Assembly (NCBI RefSeq): GCF_030818255.1 | Contig: NZ_JAUTAG010000001.1 | Coordinates: 992,001 to 1,056,000, forward strand | Direction: 5' to 3' | Source of the DNA: Microbacterium sp. SORGH_AS_0969 | GTDB taxonomy: Bacteria > Actinomycetota > Actinomycetes > Actinomycetales > Microbacteriaceae | Length of the DNA stretch: 64,000 nt | In this document: piece by piece, positions 25,881 through 34,350 of the stretch | How the letters are laid out: every line of letters begins with the position of its first letter | Numbering within the stretch: position 1 is the first letter of the stretch | Translations under genes and position numbers: made by a program | Notes under the pieces: generated by a model | Told to the model about the DNA's origin: nothing | The model's input: the letters and a program-made list of their open reading frames with translations, nothing else | Databases searched by the model: none

Positions 25881-28735
25881 AGTTCCACGTCAACGGGGAG
25901 CCGGTCGACGCCGAGCCCCGCCCCGGTCAGAGTGCGCGCACGCTGCTGCGCGAGGCCGGCCACGTCGAGGTGAAGAAGGGATGCGACGCGGGCGACTGCG
26001 GCGCGTGCTCGGTGCTGCTCGACGGGGAGCCGACGCACTCGTGCATCATCCCGGCCATGCGGCTCGAGGGGCGTGCGATCACGACCGCCGCGGGCCTCGC
26101 TCCCGGCGACGATCTGCATCCAGTGCAGGAGGCCCTCGCGTCGGGCTTCGGCTTCCAGTGCGGGTTCTGCACGCCGGGCATGAGCGTCACTGCGTCAACC
26201 CTGACCGCGGCCGATCTGCCCGACCTCGACCGTCGCATGAAGGGCAACCTCTGCCGCTGCACGGGCTACCGCCCGATCCGCGAGTCGATCCGCGAGTCGG
26301 TCCTGGGTCCCGTGCGCGAGACCGGCGCCGGTGCCGCGCAAGCGGAGCGGTCCGGATGCATGACCCATGACCGCACGGCCCTCCCTGCCGCCCCAACAGA
26401 TCACTCCTGCCCCACGGGTCATGCAAATGAACCACGCCCAGGCGCAGCAGACGGCCGCGTGGGCTCATCGACCATCCCCGAGGCCGCGCGGCGCATCGTG
26501 CAGGGCCGCGAACCGTTCACTTTCGACGAACCGGTGCCCGGCGGGCCCCCGCTCGTGCTGCGCGTCGTCACCTCGCCCCACGCGCACGCGCGGATCGTCG
26601 CGATCGACACTGCGGCAGCCCTCGCCGTCCCCGGCGTCGTCGCGGTGTTCACCCACGAGGACGTCCCCGACATCCGCTACTCCACGGGTCGCCACGAGCA
26701 CCGCACCGACGACCCCGACGACACGCGCATGCTCGATGACGTCGTGCGCCACGTCGGCCAGCGGGTCGCGGCGGTCGTGGCAGAAACGGCGGAGGCGGCG
26801 GATGCCGGCGTCCGCGCGGTCCGTGTCGTCTATGACGTGCTGCCCGCGGTCTTCGACCCCGAAGAGGCGCGAACCCCCGGCGCCCCGCTCCTGCACCCCG
26901 ACCGCACGCCCGAGGAGCGGGTGATGGATGCCGGACGCAACGTCGTCGCCGGGTTCCACACCGGCCACGGCGGCGACATCGACGCGGCTCTCGCCGCGAG
27001 CCACGCGACCGTCACGGGCGAGTGGACCTCGTCGCGCGTCACGCACGCGGCGCTCGAGACCCACGGCGCCGTCGGCTGGCTCGACGACGACGGCCGTCTC
27101 GTGATCCGCTCGTCGACGCAGGTGCCCTTCCTCGCCCGCAACGAGCTCGCGCACATTCTCGGCCTCGAACGCGACCGCATCCGCGTGTTCGCGACCCGGG
27201 TCGGCGGCGGCTTCGGCGGCAAGCAGGAGCTGTTCACCGAAGACCTCACGGCCCTCGCCGTGCTGAAACTCGGCCGCCCCGTGGCGTACGAGTTCTCGCG
27301 CACCGACCAGTTCGTGCGGGCGTCGCTCCGGCATCCGATGCGCGTGCGCACCACGCTGGGAGCGGATGCCGACGGGCGCCTGACCGCGATGAAGATCGAC
27401 GTGCTGAGCGACACCGGCGCCTACGGCAACCACGCGATCGGCGTGCTGTTCCACTCGTGCGCCGAGTCGACGACGCTGTACCGCGTGCCGACGAAGTGGA
27501 TCGACGCCGAGGCGGTGTACACGAACAACCCGCCGTCGGGCGCGTTCCGCGGCTACGGGCTGGGGCAGGTCGTGTTCGCGGTGGAGTCGGCGATGGACGC
27601 CCTCGCCCAGGAGCTCGACATCGACCCGTTCGACCTCCGCCGCATCAACGCGGTGAAGGAGGGCGACCCCCTTCACCCCGACGACGACGAGAAGTACGAG
27701 GAAGACCTGATCTGGGGCAGTTACGGCCTCGACCAGTGCCTCGATCTGGCCCAGGACGCGCTGCGCCGCGGCAACGACACCGAGGCGCCGAAGGGGTGGC
27801 TCGTCGGCGAGGGCATGGCCGCGGCGATGATCGCGACGATGGCCCCGCGCGGGCACATCGCGCACACGACCGCGACCCTGCGCCCCGACGGCACCTACTT
27901 GCTGCGGGTGGGCACCGCGGAGTTCGGCAACGGCACCTCGACCGTGCACCGGCAGATCGCGGCGACGGTGCTCGACGCGCCGCACGAGCGCCTGCAGCTG
28001 TGGACGGCCGACACCGACGCCGTGCGGCATGACACCGGAGCCTTCGCGTCGGCGGGAACCACGGTCGCGGGCAAGGCGCTGCACGTCGCCTGTTCGATGC
28101 TGCGGCGGCGCATGATCGACATCGCCGTGGAGCTGGCCGGAGGGGATGCCGCCTCCGCCGAGCTGGTGGCATCCGGTGTCCTGGCTGGAGACGAACTCGT
28201 CACGTGGGAGCGGATCGTCGCGGCCGCGCCGGCGACGATGTGCGACGAGCACGGGCTCACGGCCGACGGCGCGGAGTTCGGCGACTTCCGCTCGCTCGCC
28301 TTCAACGTCCACGCCGTGCGGGTGGCCGTCGATCCCGAGACGGGAACGGTGAAGGTGCTGCAGTCGATCCAGTCGGCCGACGCCGGCGTCGTCATCAACC
28401 CGGCGCAGTGCCGCGGGCAGATCGAGGGCGGGGCCGCGCAGGCCCTCGGCGGCGCGCTGTACGAAGAGGTGTACCTCGAGGACGGCGTGGTCCAGAACCC
28501 CGTGTTCCGCACGTATCGCGTGCCGCAGTTCGCCGACGTCCCCGACACAGAGGTGTACTTCGCCGAGACCGACGACACCCTGGGCCCCTTCGGCGCGAAG
28601 TCGATGAGCGAATCGCCCTACAACCCGGTCGGCGCCGCGATCGGCAACGCCGTCTCGCGCGCCCTCGGCCGTCGCGGCTACGAGCTGCCGTTCTCGCGCG
28701 ATCGCGTGTGGAGGTTGGCCGGCGGGACGGCGTAG
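25877..28735 (+). CDS. Xanthine dehydrogenase-type enzyme: fused 2Fe-2S and molybdopterin domains
   Basis: A 952-aa fusion. Residues 1-145 are the two-cluster 2Fe-2S domain, with Cys36, 41, 44, 56 and Cys95, 98, 126, 128. Residues about 199-952 are the Mo-cofactor subunit with GGGFGGKQE, NPPSGAFRGYG and the catalytic glutamate in AKSMSESP (about residue 912). Together with the FAD subunit it would oxidise hypoxanthine/xanthine to urate, fitting the urate genes elsewhere in the window. The start is GTG 25877. The linker (about 147-198) is unlike either domain and its DNA holds a 10-bp inverted repeat. Substrate other than purine is possible. Confidence 0.85.
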   Translation: MKFHVNGEPVDAEPRPGQSARTLLREAGHVEVKKGCDAGDCGACSVLLDGEPTHSCIIPAMRLEGRAITTAAGLAPGDDLHPVQEALASGFGFQCGFCTPGMSVTASTLTAADLPDLDRRMKGNLCRCTGYRPIRESIRESVLGPVRETGAGAAQAERSGCMTHDRTALPAAPTDHSCPTGHANEPRPGAADGRVGSSTIPEAARRIVQGREPFTFDEPVPGGPPLVLRVVTSPHAHARIVAIDTAAALAVPGVVAVFTHEDVPDIRYSTGRHEHRTDDPDDTRMLDDVVRHVGQRVAAVVAETAEAADAGVRAVRVVYDVLPAVFDPEEARTPGAPLLHPDRTPEERVMDAGRNVVAGFHTGHGGDIDAALAASHATVTGEWTSSRVTHAALETHGAVGWLDDDGRLVIRSSTQVPFLARNELAHILGLERDRIRVFATRVGGGFGGKQELFTEDLTALAVLKLGRPVAYEFSRTDQFVRASLRHPMRVRTTLGADADGRLTAMKIDVLSDTGAYGNHAIGVLFHSCAESTTLYRVPTKWIDAEAVYTNNPPSGAFRGYGLGQVVFAVESAMDALAQELDIDPFDLRRINAVKEGDPLHPDDDEKYEEDLIWGSYGLDQCLDLAQDALRRGNDTEAPKGWLVGEGMAAAMIATMAPRGHIAHTTATLRPDGTYLLRVGTAEFGNGTSTVHRQIAATVLDAPHERLQLWTADTDAVRHDTGAFASAGTTVAGKALHVACSMLRRRMIDIAVELAGGDAASAELVASGVLAGDELVTWERIVAAAPATMCDEHGLTADGAEFGDFRSLAFNVHAVRVAVDPETGTVKVLQSIQSADAGVVINPAQCRGQIEGGAAQALGGALYEEVYLEDGVVQNPVFRTYRVPQFADVPDTEVYFAETDDTLGPFGAKSMSESPYNPVGAAIGNAVSRALGRRGYELPFSRDRVWRLAGGTA
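26357..26425. repeat. Inverted repeat inside the XDH linker (TGCATGACCC/GGGTCATGCA)
   Basis: Perfect 10-bp arms at 26357-26366 and 26416-26425 enclose about 50 bp, all within the interdomain linker. The segment is translated in frame. It looks like a small palindromic element that joined or expanded the boundary between the two domains. Confidence 0.6.
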
Positions 28736-28737
28736 CC

Positions 28738-28809
28738 GGGTTTGGGGCGCGTTCGTCCGTTTGGGGCGGGGAATTTCACGCCCCAAACGGATAATCGCGC
28801 CCCAAACCC
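28738..28809. terminator. Nested palindrome between convergent genes
   Basis: Outer arms GGGTTTGGGGCGCG/CGCGCCCCAAACCC enclose inner arms TCCGTTTGGGGCG/CGCCCCAAACGGA around a GGGAATTTCA loop. The inner and outer arms share the GTTTGGGGCG core. It lies between the XDH and PhzF genes, so a bidirectional terminator is likely, although no U-tract follows. Confidence 0.6.
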
Positions 28810-28811
28810 GC

Positions 28812-29672
28812 TCACCCCGCCAGCGGCACAGCCGTTCCCGACACCCGGATGCCACCGCTCGGCGGCACGTCCACCTCGAGGATGCTCGGCCGACCGATGT
28901 GCCGCCCCTGCCGCACCGTGAACCGGAAGGGCGCGGGCACGGCGATGCGGTCGCGCAGGTAGACGCCGAGCGCGGCGGCGGCGGAGCCCGTCGCGGGGTC
29001 TTCGAGGATGTCGCCGACCGGGAAGATGTTCCGCGCCTCGACGGTCATACCGTCGCCGATCTCGCCCGCGACGTGGATCACGGTGACCGTGCCCGCCCAC
29101 CCGCGCTCGTCCATCAGCGCGCGCACCGGTAGCGGGTCGTAGCCGAACCCGTCGAAGGTGGCTGCCGAGCGCACCGACACCACGGGGTGCACGTTTCCGG
29201 CGAAGGCCTGCGCGAGTGGCATCCGCGGGTCGAGGTCGTCGTCCGCGAGGCCCAGCAGGTCGAGGAGCCGGGCGGCCACCTCGGTGTCGAGGTCGGCGAC
29301 GTGCGGCTCGACGCTGGTGAAGCCCGCGGCGATACGGCCCGGCTCCCCGGTCGTGACCACGTCGACGTCGCCCGCGGGGGTCGCGAACACCCACGAGCCG
29401 ACGCCCGACCGCTCGGCCAACGCCACCGCGGTCGCGATCGTCGCGTGGCCGCAGAAGGGCACCTCGGCATCCGGAGAGAAGTACCGCACCGACACCCTGT
29501 CGCCGTCGCGGCCCGTGACGAACGCGGTCTCGGGGTGGCCGAGCTCGGCCGCGATCCGCTGCATGTCGGCGTCGGTCAGCGCACTCGCGTCAAGCACGAC
29601 GCCCGCCGGATTGCCCCCACCGGGTTCCGCGGCGAAAGCGGTCAGATTCAGGATGCCAGGGGTCTCGGTCAT
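28812..29672 (-). CDS. PhzF-family isomerase/epimerase
   Basis: A 286-aa protein with the duplicated diaminopimelate-epimerase-like fold. It contains GGGNPAGVV at the start, HPETAF with the likely catalytic Glu48, YFSPDAEVPFCGHAT and EDPATGSAAAALG. Family members move protons on small carboxylates; only PhzF itself has a well-defined role, and no phenazine genes are nearby. Single-gene unit. Confidence 0.88.
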   Translation of the reverse strand: MTETPGILNLTAFAAEPGGGNPAGVVLDASALTDADMQRIAAELGHPETAFVTGRDGDRVSVRYFSPDAEVPFCGHATIATAVALAERSGVGSWVFATPAGDVDVVTTGEPGRIAAGFTSVEPHVADLDTEVAARLLDLLGLADDDLDPRMPLAQAFAGNVHPVVSVRSAATFDGFGYDPLPVRALMDERGWAGTVTVIHVAGEIGDGMTVEARNIFPVGDILEDPATGSAAAALGVYLRDRIAVPAPFRFTVRQGRHIGRPSILEVDVPPSGGIRVSGTAVPLAG

Positions 29673-29791
29673 GCCTCGATTCTGTCGCGCGGATCGCGAC
29701 GGGGGTGCGGGCCAGTGAAAGGTCTGTGGACCGCCGGCGGTGCCCGACGCTGCTTGCGGTTTCCCCGAACGCCGCGCATACTTGATAAGCG

Positions 29792-29822
29792 GACCCGCCC
29801 CACACTCGTGGACTAGCGGGTC
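29792..29822. terminator. GC hairpin followed by a T-rich run
   Basis: GACCCGC (29792) and GCGGGTC (29816) flank a 17-nt loop, followed on the + strand by TTGCTGTTTT. No + strand gene precedes it closely, so it may belong to an unseen transcript or mark the edge of the accessory segment that starts here. Confidence 0.4.
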
Positions 29823-29837
29823 TTGCTGTTTTCGAAA

Positions 29838-30527
29838 CTAAATCTCCTCGGGTGCGCCGTTGACGTCCTTTGCTCGCAGATAGTCCTCGTACCACTCCCA
29901 GCCGAACTGGTTCCCCTGATGCCGGTTGAGATGCGTGTAGACCGTGTACGCGACGAGGTCCGCCATCTGCACCCACTGCGAGCGCCCGGAGTCATGCATC
30001 ATCGGGTCTTCGATCACGTGACGGGTATCGAGCGACATCGACCGGTGGGCATCGAAGTACGTGCGGTCTGAACCGTCGCCATCCATGCTGATGAAAACGT
30101 AGCTGTCGGCCGCTCGGTGTTCGTCGTTCCATCGGGTGACGAGCTCACGATAAACCTCACCCCGTTCCTCGTGGTACGCGCGGCCCGTCGCGGTCGTAGC
30201 TCTCCAGACGGCACCGACCCCGATGTCCGGGTCATCGGCGAGAACCCGCAGACACTTCTCCGCGACGACGCGCCCAAGGGTCTTCCACTCTTCGGCACCG
30301 TCCCCAGTGGTGGCTGCGATACGACTCCGCCCGTTCACGAACTTCGTCGCGTGCAACTCCATTGCTGGGGGAATTTGGTGCTCCCGGTACAGCTGCTTTC
30401 GCAGTTCCAGGATGGCCCGCAGTGCGTAGCGCCAACGGTCGGGGCGAACTTCGAGCCAGCCGTAGACGATGATCCCTCGATCGACGGCACCGGAGTCGTC
30501 GACGTAGATCATGCGAGAGATGGTCAT
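29838..30527 (-). CDS. DUF3800 domain protein
   Basis: A 229-aa protein opening with RMIYVDDSG, the acidic motif of DUF3800, an RNase H-like fold group of unknown substrate that is frequent in mobile and defence loci. QMADLVAYTVYTHLNRHQ near the C-terminus is the second family motif. The codon use and GC are less extreme than in the flanking genes, which suggests transfer. Its ATG overlaps the stop of the upstream Fic-remnant frame (ATGA, 30524-30527). Confidence 0.75.
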   Translation of the reverse strand: MTISRMIYVDDSGAVDRGIIVYGWLEVRPDRWRYALRAILELRKQLYREHQIPPAMELHATKFVNGRSRIAATTGDGAEEWKTLGRVVAEKCLRVLADDPDIGVGAVWRATTATGRAYHEERGEVYRELVTRWNDEHRAADSYVFISMDGDGSDRTYFDAHRSMSLDTRHVIEDPMMHDSGRSQWVQMADLVAYTVYTHLNRHQGNQFGWEWYEDYLRAKDVNGAPEEI

Positions 30528-30866
30528 GGCTGGTCCTTCGTGATGGTGATCGACGTTCGAGCCGCCCGTTTGAGACGCTTCTTCCGTTCCTTTGCTGCGC
30601 GTCCCTGGAGGGCAAGACGCGCTTGACGACCGAACGGACCCGTGAGCGAGTGCCACATGCGGACGGTGCCGCCAGTGGCAGAGAGCGGTGCCTTCACCTC
30701 GTCGATACGTCGACGCCGCCGCATGCGCACGGCGATGCGCGAATCCAGCACCGTCAGCTCGCTCAACAGATCGCTCGCCGCCCAGACCTTGTCGCGCTTG
30801 CGGCCCGTGATCTCTTGCACGACCCCGGCTTCCTCCAGCCGTGCGAGCGCAGTGTCGAAGGCCCGT
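30524..30866 (-). pseudogene. Fic-protein C-terminal remnant
   Basis: Reading inward from 30866 the frame encodes AFDTALARLEEAGVVQEIT followed by GRKRDKVWAASDLLSELTVL, which matches the winged-helix tail of Fic AMP-transferases. The catalytic HPFxxGNGR core is absent because homology stops at the 43-bp palindrome at 30861-30903. The last ~50 residues are basic and unlike Fic. A GTG at 30820 could still start a 98-aa product coupled to the DUF3800 gene. Confidence 0.6.
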
Positions 30867-30903
30867 TAATCCAGGTTGTGGCCCACAACCTGGATTAACG
30901 GGC
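30861..30903. repeat. 43-bp near-perfect palindrome (21-bp arms, 1-nt centre)
   Basis: Arms run from GCCCGTTAATCC inwards to GTTGTGG, then C, then the exact complement. It sits exactly where Fic homology ends, suggesting that it took part in the truncation. In about 105 bp between it and the araC gene no gene is seen. Confidence 0.8.
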
Positions 30904-31008
30904 GCGTTAGTCCATGTTTGGAGCCACAACCAAGCGCAACCGGCGCGACCGTCCTGGTCGTATGACACGGCCGACAACGACAGAAGCAACGAGCCAGGGG
31001 ACGACGGA

Positions 31009-31860
31009 TCAGACCCGCGCGTCCCGCTCCCTCCGCGCCCGCGACAGAGCCCTCGCTGACGGGAAGCCCGAGCGCCGCGCAACCTCAGCGACCGGAAGGC
31101 CGCTCGCCCCGAGCGCGTCGGCGAGCTCGAGGCGTCGAGCGCGGAGGGCGGCGCTCGGGGTGTGTGCGTGCCGCGCGAAGACACGCGCGAGGTACTGCCG
31201 CGAGACGTGCAGGGCGTCGGCGAGCTCCTCGACCGTGAATCGCGGATCGGGGGCGCGTTCGGTGAGCAGGCGCGTCGCGGCGGCGAAGGTGGCTTGGGCC
31301 GAGCGGAACCCCGAGGCTTCGGCATCCGCCCCCGCCCGCCCGGCGATGAGCGCCGCGCACAGGCTCTCGATGGCGCGTCCGAGCGCGGACTCGGCATGGA
31401 CGCCCAAGCGGTGGTCGCCGTTCAGGATCGCGTTGACGGTGGATGCCAAAGCCCGCCACACCGGACCGTCATCGGCGCCGGGCAGTTGGGCCGGCTCCTC
31501 GAGCAACCGGTGGGCCGACGCGACCTCGATACGCGCCGTGGGCCGAGTGGCGCGTACCCCCACGAGGTCGGCATCGGGATAGACCAGCGCGTCCCCCGCG
31601 CCGAGATCGACGGCGGAACCCGCGAGACCGAACCCGACCGACCCCTCCGCCTGCAGCACGAGGGTCGAACCCTTTGGTGAGCTTGGCGCCGGCTCGATCG
31701 TCAGGGCGGTGTGCCAGAGGCGACGGACCACCACACCAGCAACCTCGGACTCGTCAAAGATGAGCACGGCCGGCCCCTGCGAGACGAGCGTCGCCACGAG
31801 CGAACGCTGCGCAAACCACTCGACGACCGCAGCCCCCTCGGCGCGCATGTTCCGGGTCAC
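31009..31860 (-). CDS. AraC-family transcriptional regulator
   Basis: A 283-aa regulator with a cupin-like sensor N-terminus (LVLQAEGSVGFGLAGSAVDL) and a C-terminal double HTH: FTVEELADALHVSRQYLARV and LPVAEVARRSGFPSARALSR. The start is GTG 31860; an ATG lies four codons later. The segment covering its first ~30 codons and upstream DNA is repeated at 34047-34350 before the second Tat protein. It is divergent from the first Tat protein and may control it. Confidence 0.8.
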   Translation of the reverse strand: MTRNMRAEGAAVVEWFAQRSLVATLVSQGPAVLIFDESEVAGVVVRRLWHTALTIEPAPSSPKGSTLVLQAEGSVGFGLAGSAVDLGAGDALVYPDADLVGVRATRPTARIEVASAHRLLEEPAQLPGADDGPVWRALASTVNAILNGDHRLGVHAESALGRAIESLCAALIAGRAGADAEASGFRSAQATFAAATRLLTERAPDPRFTVEELADALHVSRQYLARVFARHAHTPSAALRARRLELADALGASGLPVAEVARRSGFPSARALSRARRERDARV

Positions 31861-32077
31861 ACGGCTCCGTTCTCGAAAGATGTCGTTCCACCCTCACCGC
31901 CCTTCGCCCGCGCACTCCACCAACCCCCGAATCAATCACCTCCGCGTTCACTCTCCACAGACTCCGGATGCCAACACCACCGCTGTGTCGTCACCCTCGG
32001 CGGTGATGAAAACCCGCGTTTGGCACCTGTGTGAGAGCGCCCGAAAGCTGAGCGCCATCCCATCCGAAAGGTTCGCT

Positions 32078-33472
32078 ATGTCACACGACATCGAGCAGCA
32101 CAACACTGCCCCTTCCGCCAGTTCCCCCACGCGCCGCACGGTTCTCGCCGGTGCCGCGTGGTCCGTTCCCGTCGTCGCGGCCGCGAGCATGGCCCCGATG
32201 GCCTCCGCGTCGGACACCACTGCGCTCGCTTTCGACAAGTCGACCTACAACGGCACCCCCTGCGGCACGATCACCGGCGCCTATGTCACGGTGACCGTCA
32301 ACGGCGTCGCGACGGCGGGCAAGAGCGTGACCACGACGCTGAGCGGCGGCTACGCGTTCTCGGGCGGCTCGACCACGAACACGCAGACCAGCGGGTCGAA
32401 CGGGCGCGTGAGCCTCCCGGCGATCTCCGTGTCATCCCAAGGCGGAAGCGGAACGATCTCCGCGCTCACGGCAGGATCACCCCAAACGAGCGCGCCCCTG
32501 TCGTCGAACACCGCCTCAACGAAAATCGTCGGCATTGCGCGGAACAACAGCGCGTTCCCTGCCGTGCCCGCGGGAATCATTCCCACAGCGGTCAGCGGCG
32601 CGACCGACGGAAGCAACACCGTCTACGCCCACTTCCTCGGCAACGACGGATACCTATATCGCTCGGTGGGATACGGAGCCTGGGCGAAAACCTCGCCATC
32701 AGGAGTGACAGCATTCGCGAAGTTCGCAACCACCGACGCGATTTACACGACCGGCACCGAAGTGGGCGGGAGCTGGAACAACAACGCGTTCCCCGCCCTC
32801 CCCTCCGGCGTCACCGCGAAAGACGTCTGCGGAACGAAATCCGGAACCACCCCTTACGCCTACTTCCTGGGCAGCGACCAGCGCGTATACCAATCCGTCA
32901 ACTACGGAGCATGGACCCCGGTATCACCGAGCGGGGTTGTCGCGTTCGCAGAATTCCCCGGCGCCAGAGCCATCTACTCAACAGGTTCCACCGTGGGTGG
33001 TTCGTGGTCCAGCAGCGCCTTCCCCGCGCTTCCCGCGGGTGTGACAGCCAAAGCCGTCGGCGGCTCGACCAATGGCACGACAACCTACGCTCACTTCCTC
33101 GGAAGCGACGGCTACGCCTACAGGTCCACGGATTATGGTGCGTGGGCTACGGTCAGTTCCGGCGTCAAGTCGTTCACAGAGTTCAACGGCGGCAACGGGG
33201 GGATCATCTACACAACCGGCACCGCAGTAGCCGCTGGTTGGAGCTCATTCCCTGCCCTTCCGTCCGGCGTGACCGCCCTCGCCGCAGGTGGAGGTTCGGA
33301 CGACTACAACAATGTCGCCATCCATTTCCTTGGAAGTGACGGATACCTCTACGAGTCCAACAATTCCGGCGGTCCTTACAGCGGTTGGAGCAAGACATCG
33401 CCGTCCAAGGTCATCACATTTGGGGAGTTCAACAAAGGCGGCGCCATTTACGCCGTCAGGTCGACCTGCTAA
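32078..33472 (+). CDS. Tat-exported repeat protein A (Ig-like head, four ~77-aa repeats)
   Basis: A 464-aa predicted exported protein of unknown function. TRRTVLAGAAWSVPVVAAAS is a twin-arginine signal. Residues about 47-145 look like a beta-rich Ig/invasin-type domain with a single Cys (GTPCGTIT). Residues about 159-464 hold four ~77-aa repeats with AFPALPSGVTA, YAHFLGSDGY, YGAW and IYTTG elements, suggesting a beta-propeller-like lectin fold. The last residue is Cys (RSTC). GAAAGG precedes the ATG at 32078. The head and about 300 bp of upstream DNA are duplicated in protein B. Confidence 0.65.
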   Translation: MSHDIEQHNTAPSASSPTRRTVLAGAAWSVPVVAAASMAPMASASDTTALAFDKSTYNGTPCGTITGAYVTVTVNGVATAGKSVTTTLSGGYAFSGGSTTNTQTSGSNGRVSLPAISVSSQGGSGTISALTAGSPQTSAPLSSNTASTKIVGIARNNSAFPAVPAGIIPTAVSGATDGSNTVYAHFLGNDGYLYRSVGYGAWAKTSPSGVTAFAKFATTDAIYTTGTEVGGSWNNNAFPALPSGVTAKDVCGTKSGTTPYAYFLGSDQRVYQSVNYGAWTPVSPSGVVAFAEFPGARAIYSTGSTVGGSWSSSAFPALPAGVTAKAVGGSTNGTTTYAHFLGSDGYAYRSTDYGAWATVSSGVKSFTEFNGGNGGIIYTTGTAVAAGWSSFPALPSGVTALAAGGGSDDYNNVAIHFLGSDGYLYESNNSGGPYSGWSKTSPSKVITFGEFNKGGAIYAVRSTC

Positions 33473-33485
33473 CCCCACCCCTAAC

Positions 33486-33650
33486 CCAGCACCGCCCCGG
33501 CGAGCGCCCGGATCCCCTCCGCGACATCTGCGGCGAAGAGGGCCTCGTCGGGGTGGTGACATCCCCGTCCGGAGCACGGAGAGGCAGCACCCCACAGCAG
33601 CGATCGCGACGAGCGACAAAGCGTCATGGCCCGCGCGCAGAACAGGGAGG
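33486..33650 (-). pseudogene. allC 3'-end fragment (copy 1)
   Basis: It corresponds to about 36640-36805 in the intact allC gene, including the GCCTCGTCGGGGTGGTGAC stretch, with many substitutions and small gaps. It lies immediately after the Tat protein A stop. Confidence 0.7.
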
Positions 33651-33719
33651 GGCCACACCACCAACCACGTCCACCGCCCCGCCCAACGACGCTGGTCGCC
33701 TCACCGGCTCGCGAATCGC

Positions 33720-33871
33720 CCCAAACTTCGCCGCCCACCCTCGAATGCACCCGCACCTCATCGAAGAACACCGTCTTCGCCCGTGTGTAGTCGTCGTAGT
33801 CGGCCTTGCCGACCTGCTCCGCGCCCAGCACCTCTTCGACCCTTGTGTACCGGTCACGCTCGACGCACCAC
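33720..33871 (-). pseudogene. grpB 3'-end fragment
   Basis: Copy of 35889-36037 in grpB, encoding most of YIRVEEVLGAEQVGK and DYDDYTRAKT with a few changes. The spacer before it (33651-33719) also matches 35820-35888. Confidence 0.72.
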
Positions 33872-34038
33872 CTCGACGGGCGCGGTCGGAGAAGCTGATC
33901 GGCCCCAAGCCCCCGAGCCACTGAGGCACTTTGCAGGCCCGCGGTCGCGGTATCCGGACCCCGGCATCCATCTCGAATGGGTTGCCACCGAGGGATGCCG
34001 TCGCGTCGGCGTAGAAGAGGGCGCCCCAGGCGCGGCAG
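33872..34038 (-). pseudogene. pucG internal fragment
   Basis: Copy of about 38462-38632 of pucG. It covers the pyridoxal-lysine region (in the intact gene GLDAATAGLQKCLGGPSGS), but the copy is interrupted and cannot be translated through. Confidence 0.72.
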
Positions 34039-34046
34039 GGCTCGGA

Positions 34047-34140
34047 CGGCCCCTGCGAGACGGCCGTCGCCACGAGCGAACGCGGCGCAACGCTCCATGG
34101 AACGCAGCCCCTCGGCGCGCCTGTTCCGGGGCACGCGGCT
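34047..34140 (-). pseudogene. araC 5'-end fragment upstream of Tat protein B
   Basis: 34047 onward matches 31771 onward, and the similarity continues through the promoter region into the Tat gene start (32078 matches 34351). The coding part is broken by indels. Confidence 0.72.
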
Positions 34141-34350
34141 CCGTTCTCGAATGGTGTCGCCGCAGCTCCACCGTCCTTCGCCCGCGCTCCCCGCCAACCC
34201 CCGAATCAATCACCCCCACGTTCACTCTTTACAGATTCCGGATGCCAGCACCACCGCCGTGTCGTCACCCCTGCGGTGATGAAAACCCGCGTTTGGCGCA
34301 TGTACGCGTGCGCCCGAAAGCTAGGTGCCAATCCATCCGAAAGGTTTCTC

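Larger units (their letters stand above)
33473..34350. other. 878-bp intergenic mosaic of gene fragments
   Basis: No intact gene is supported. In order it holds broken copies of the allC 3' end, the grpB 3' end, an internal piece of pucG and the araC 5' end with its promoter region. All are decayed versions of intact genes at 31-38.6 kb. The individual fragments are listed separately. Confidence 0.75.

Noticed and set aside
29792..29822. tRNA-end or phage attachment site
   Set aside because: No cloverleaf, no CCA arm and no integrase gene nearby; only a GC hairpin with a T-rich tail can be supported.
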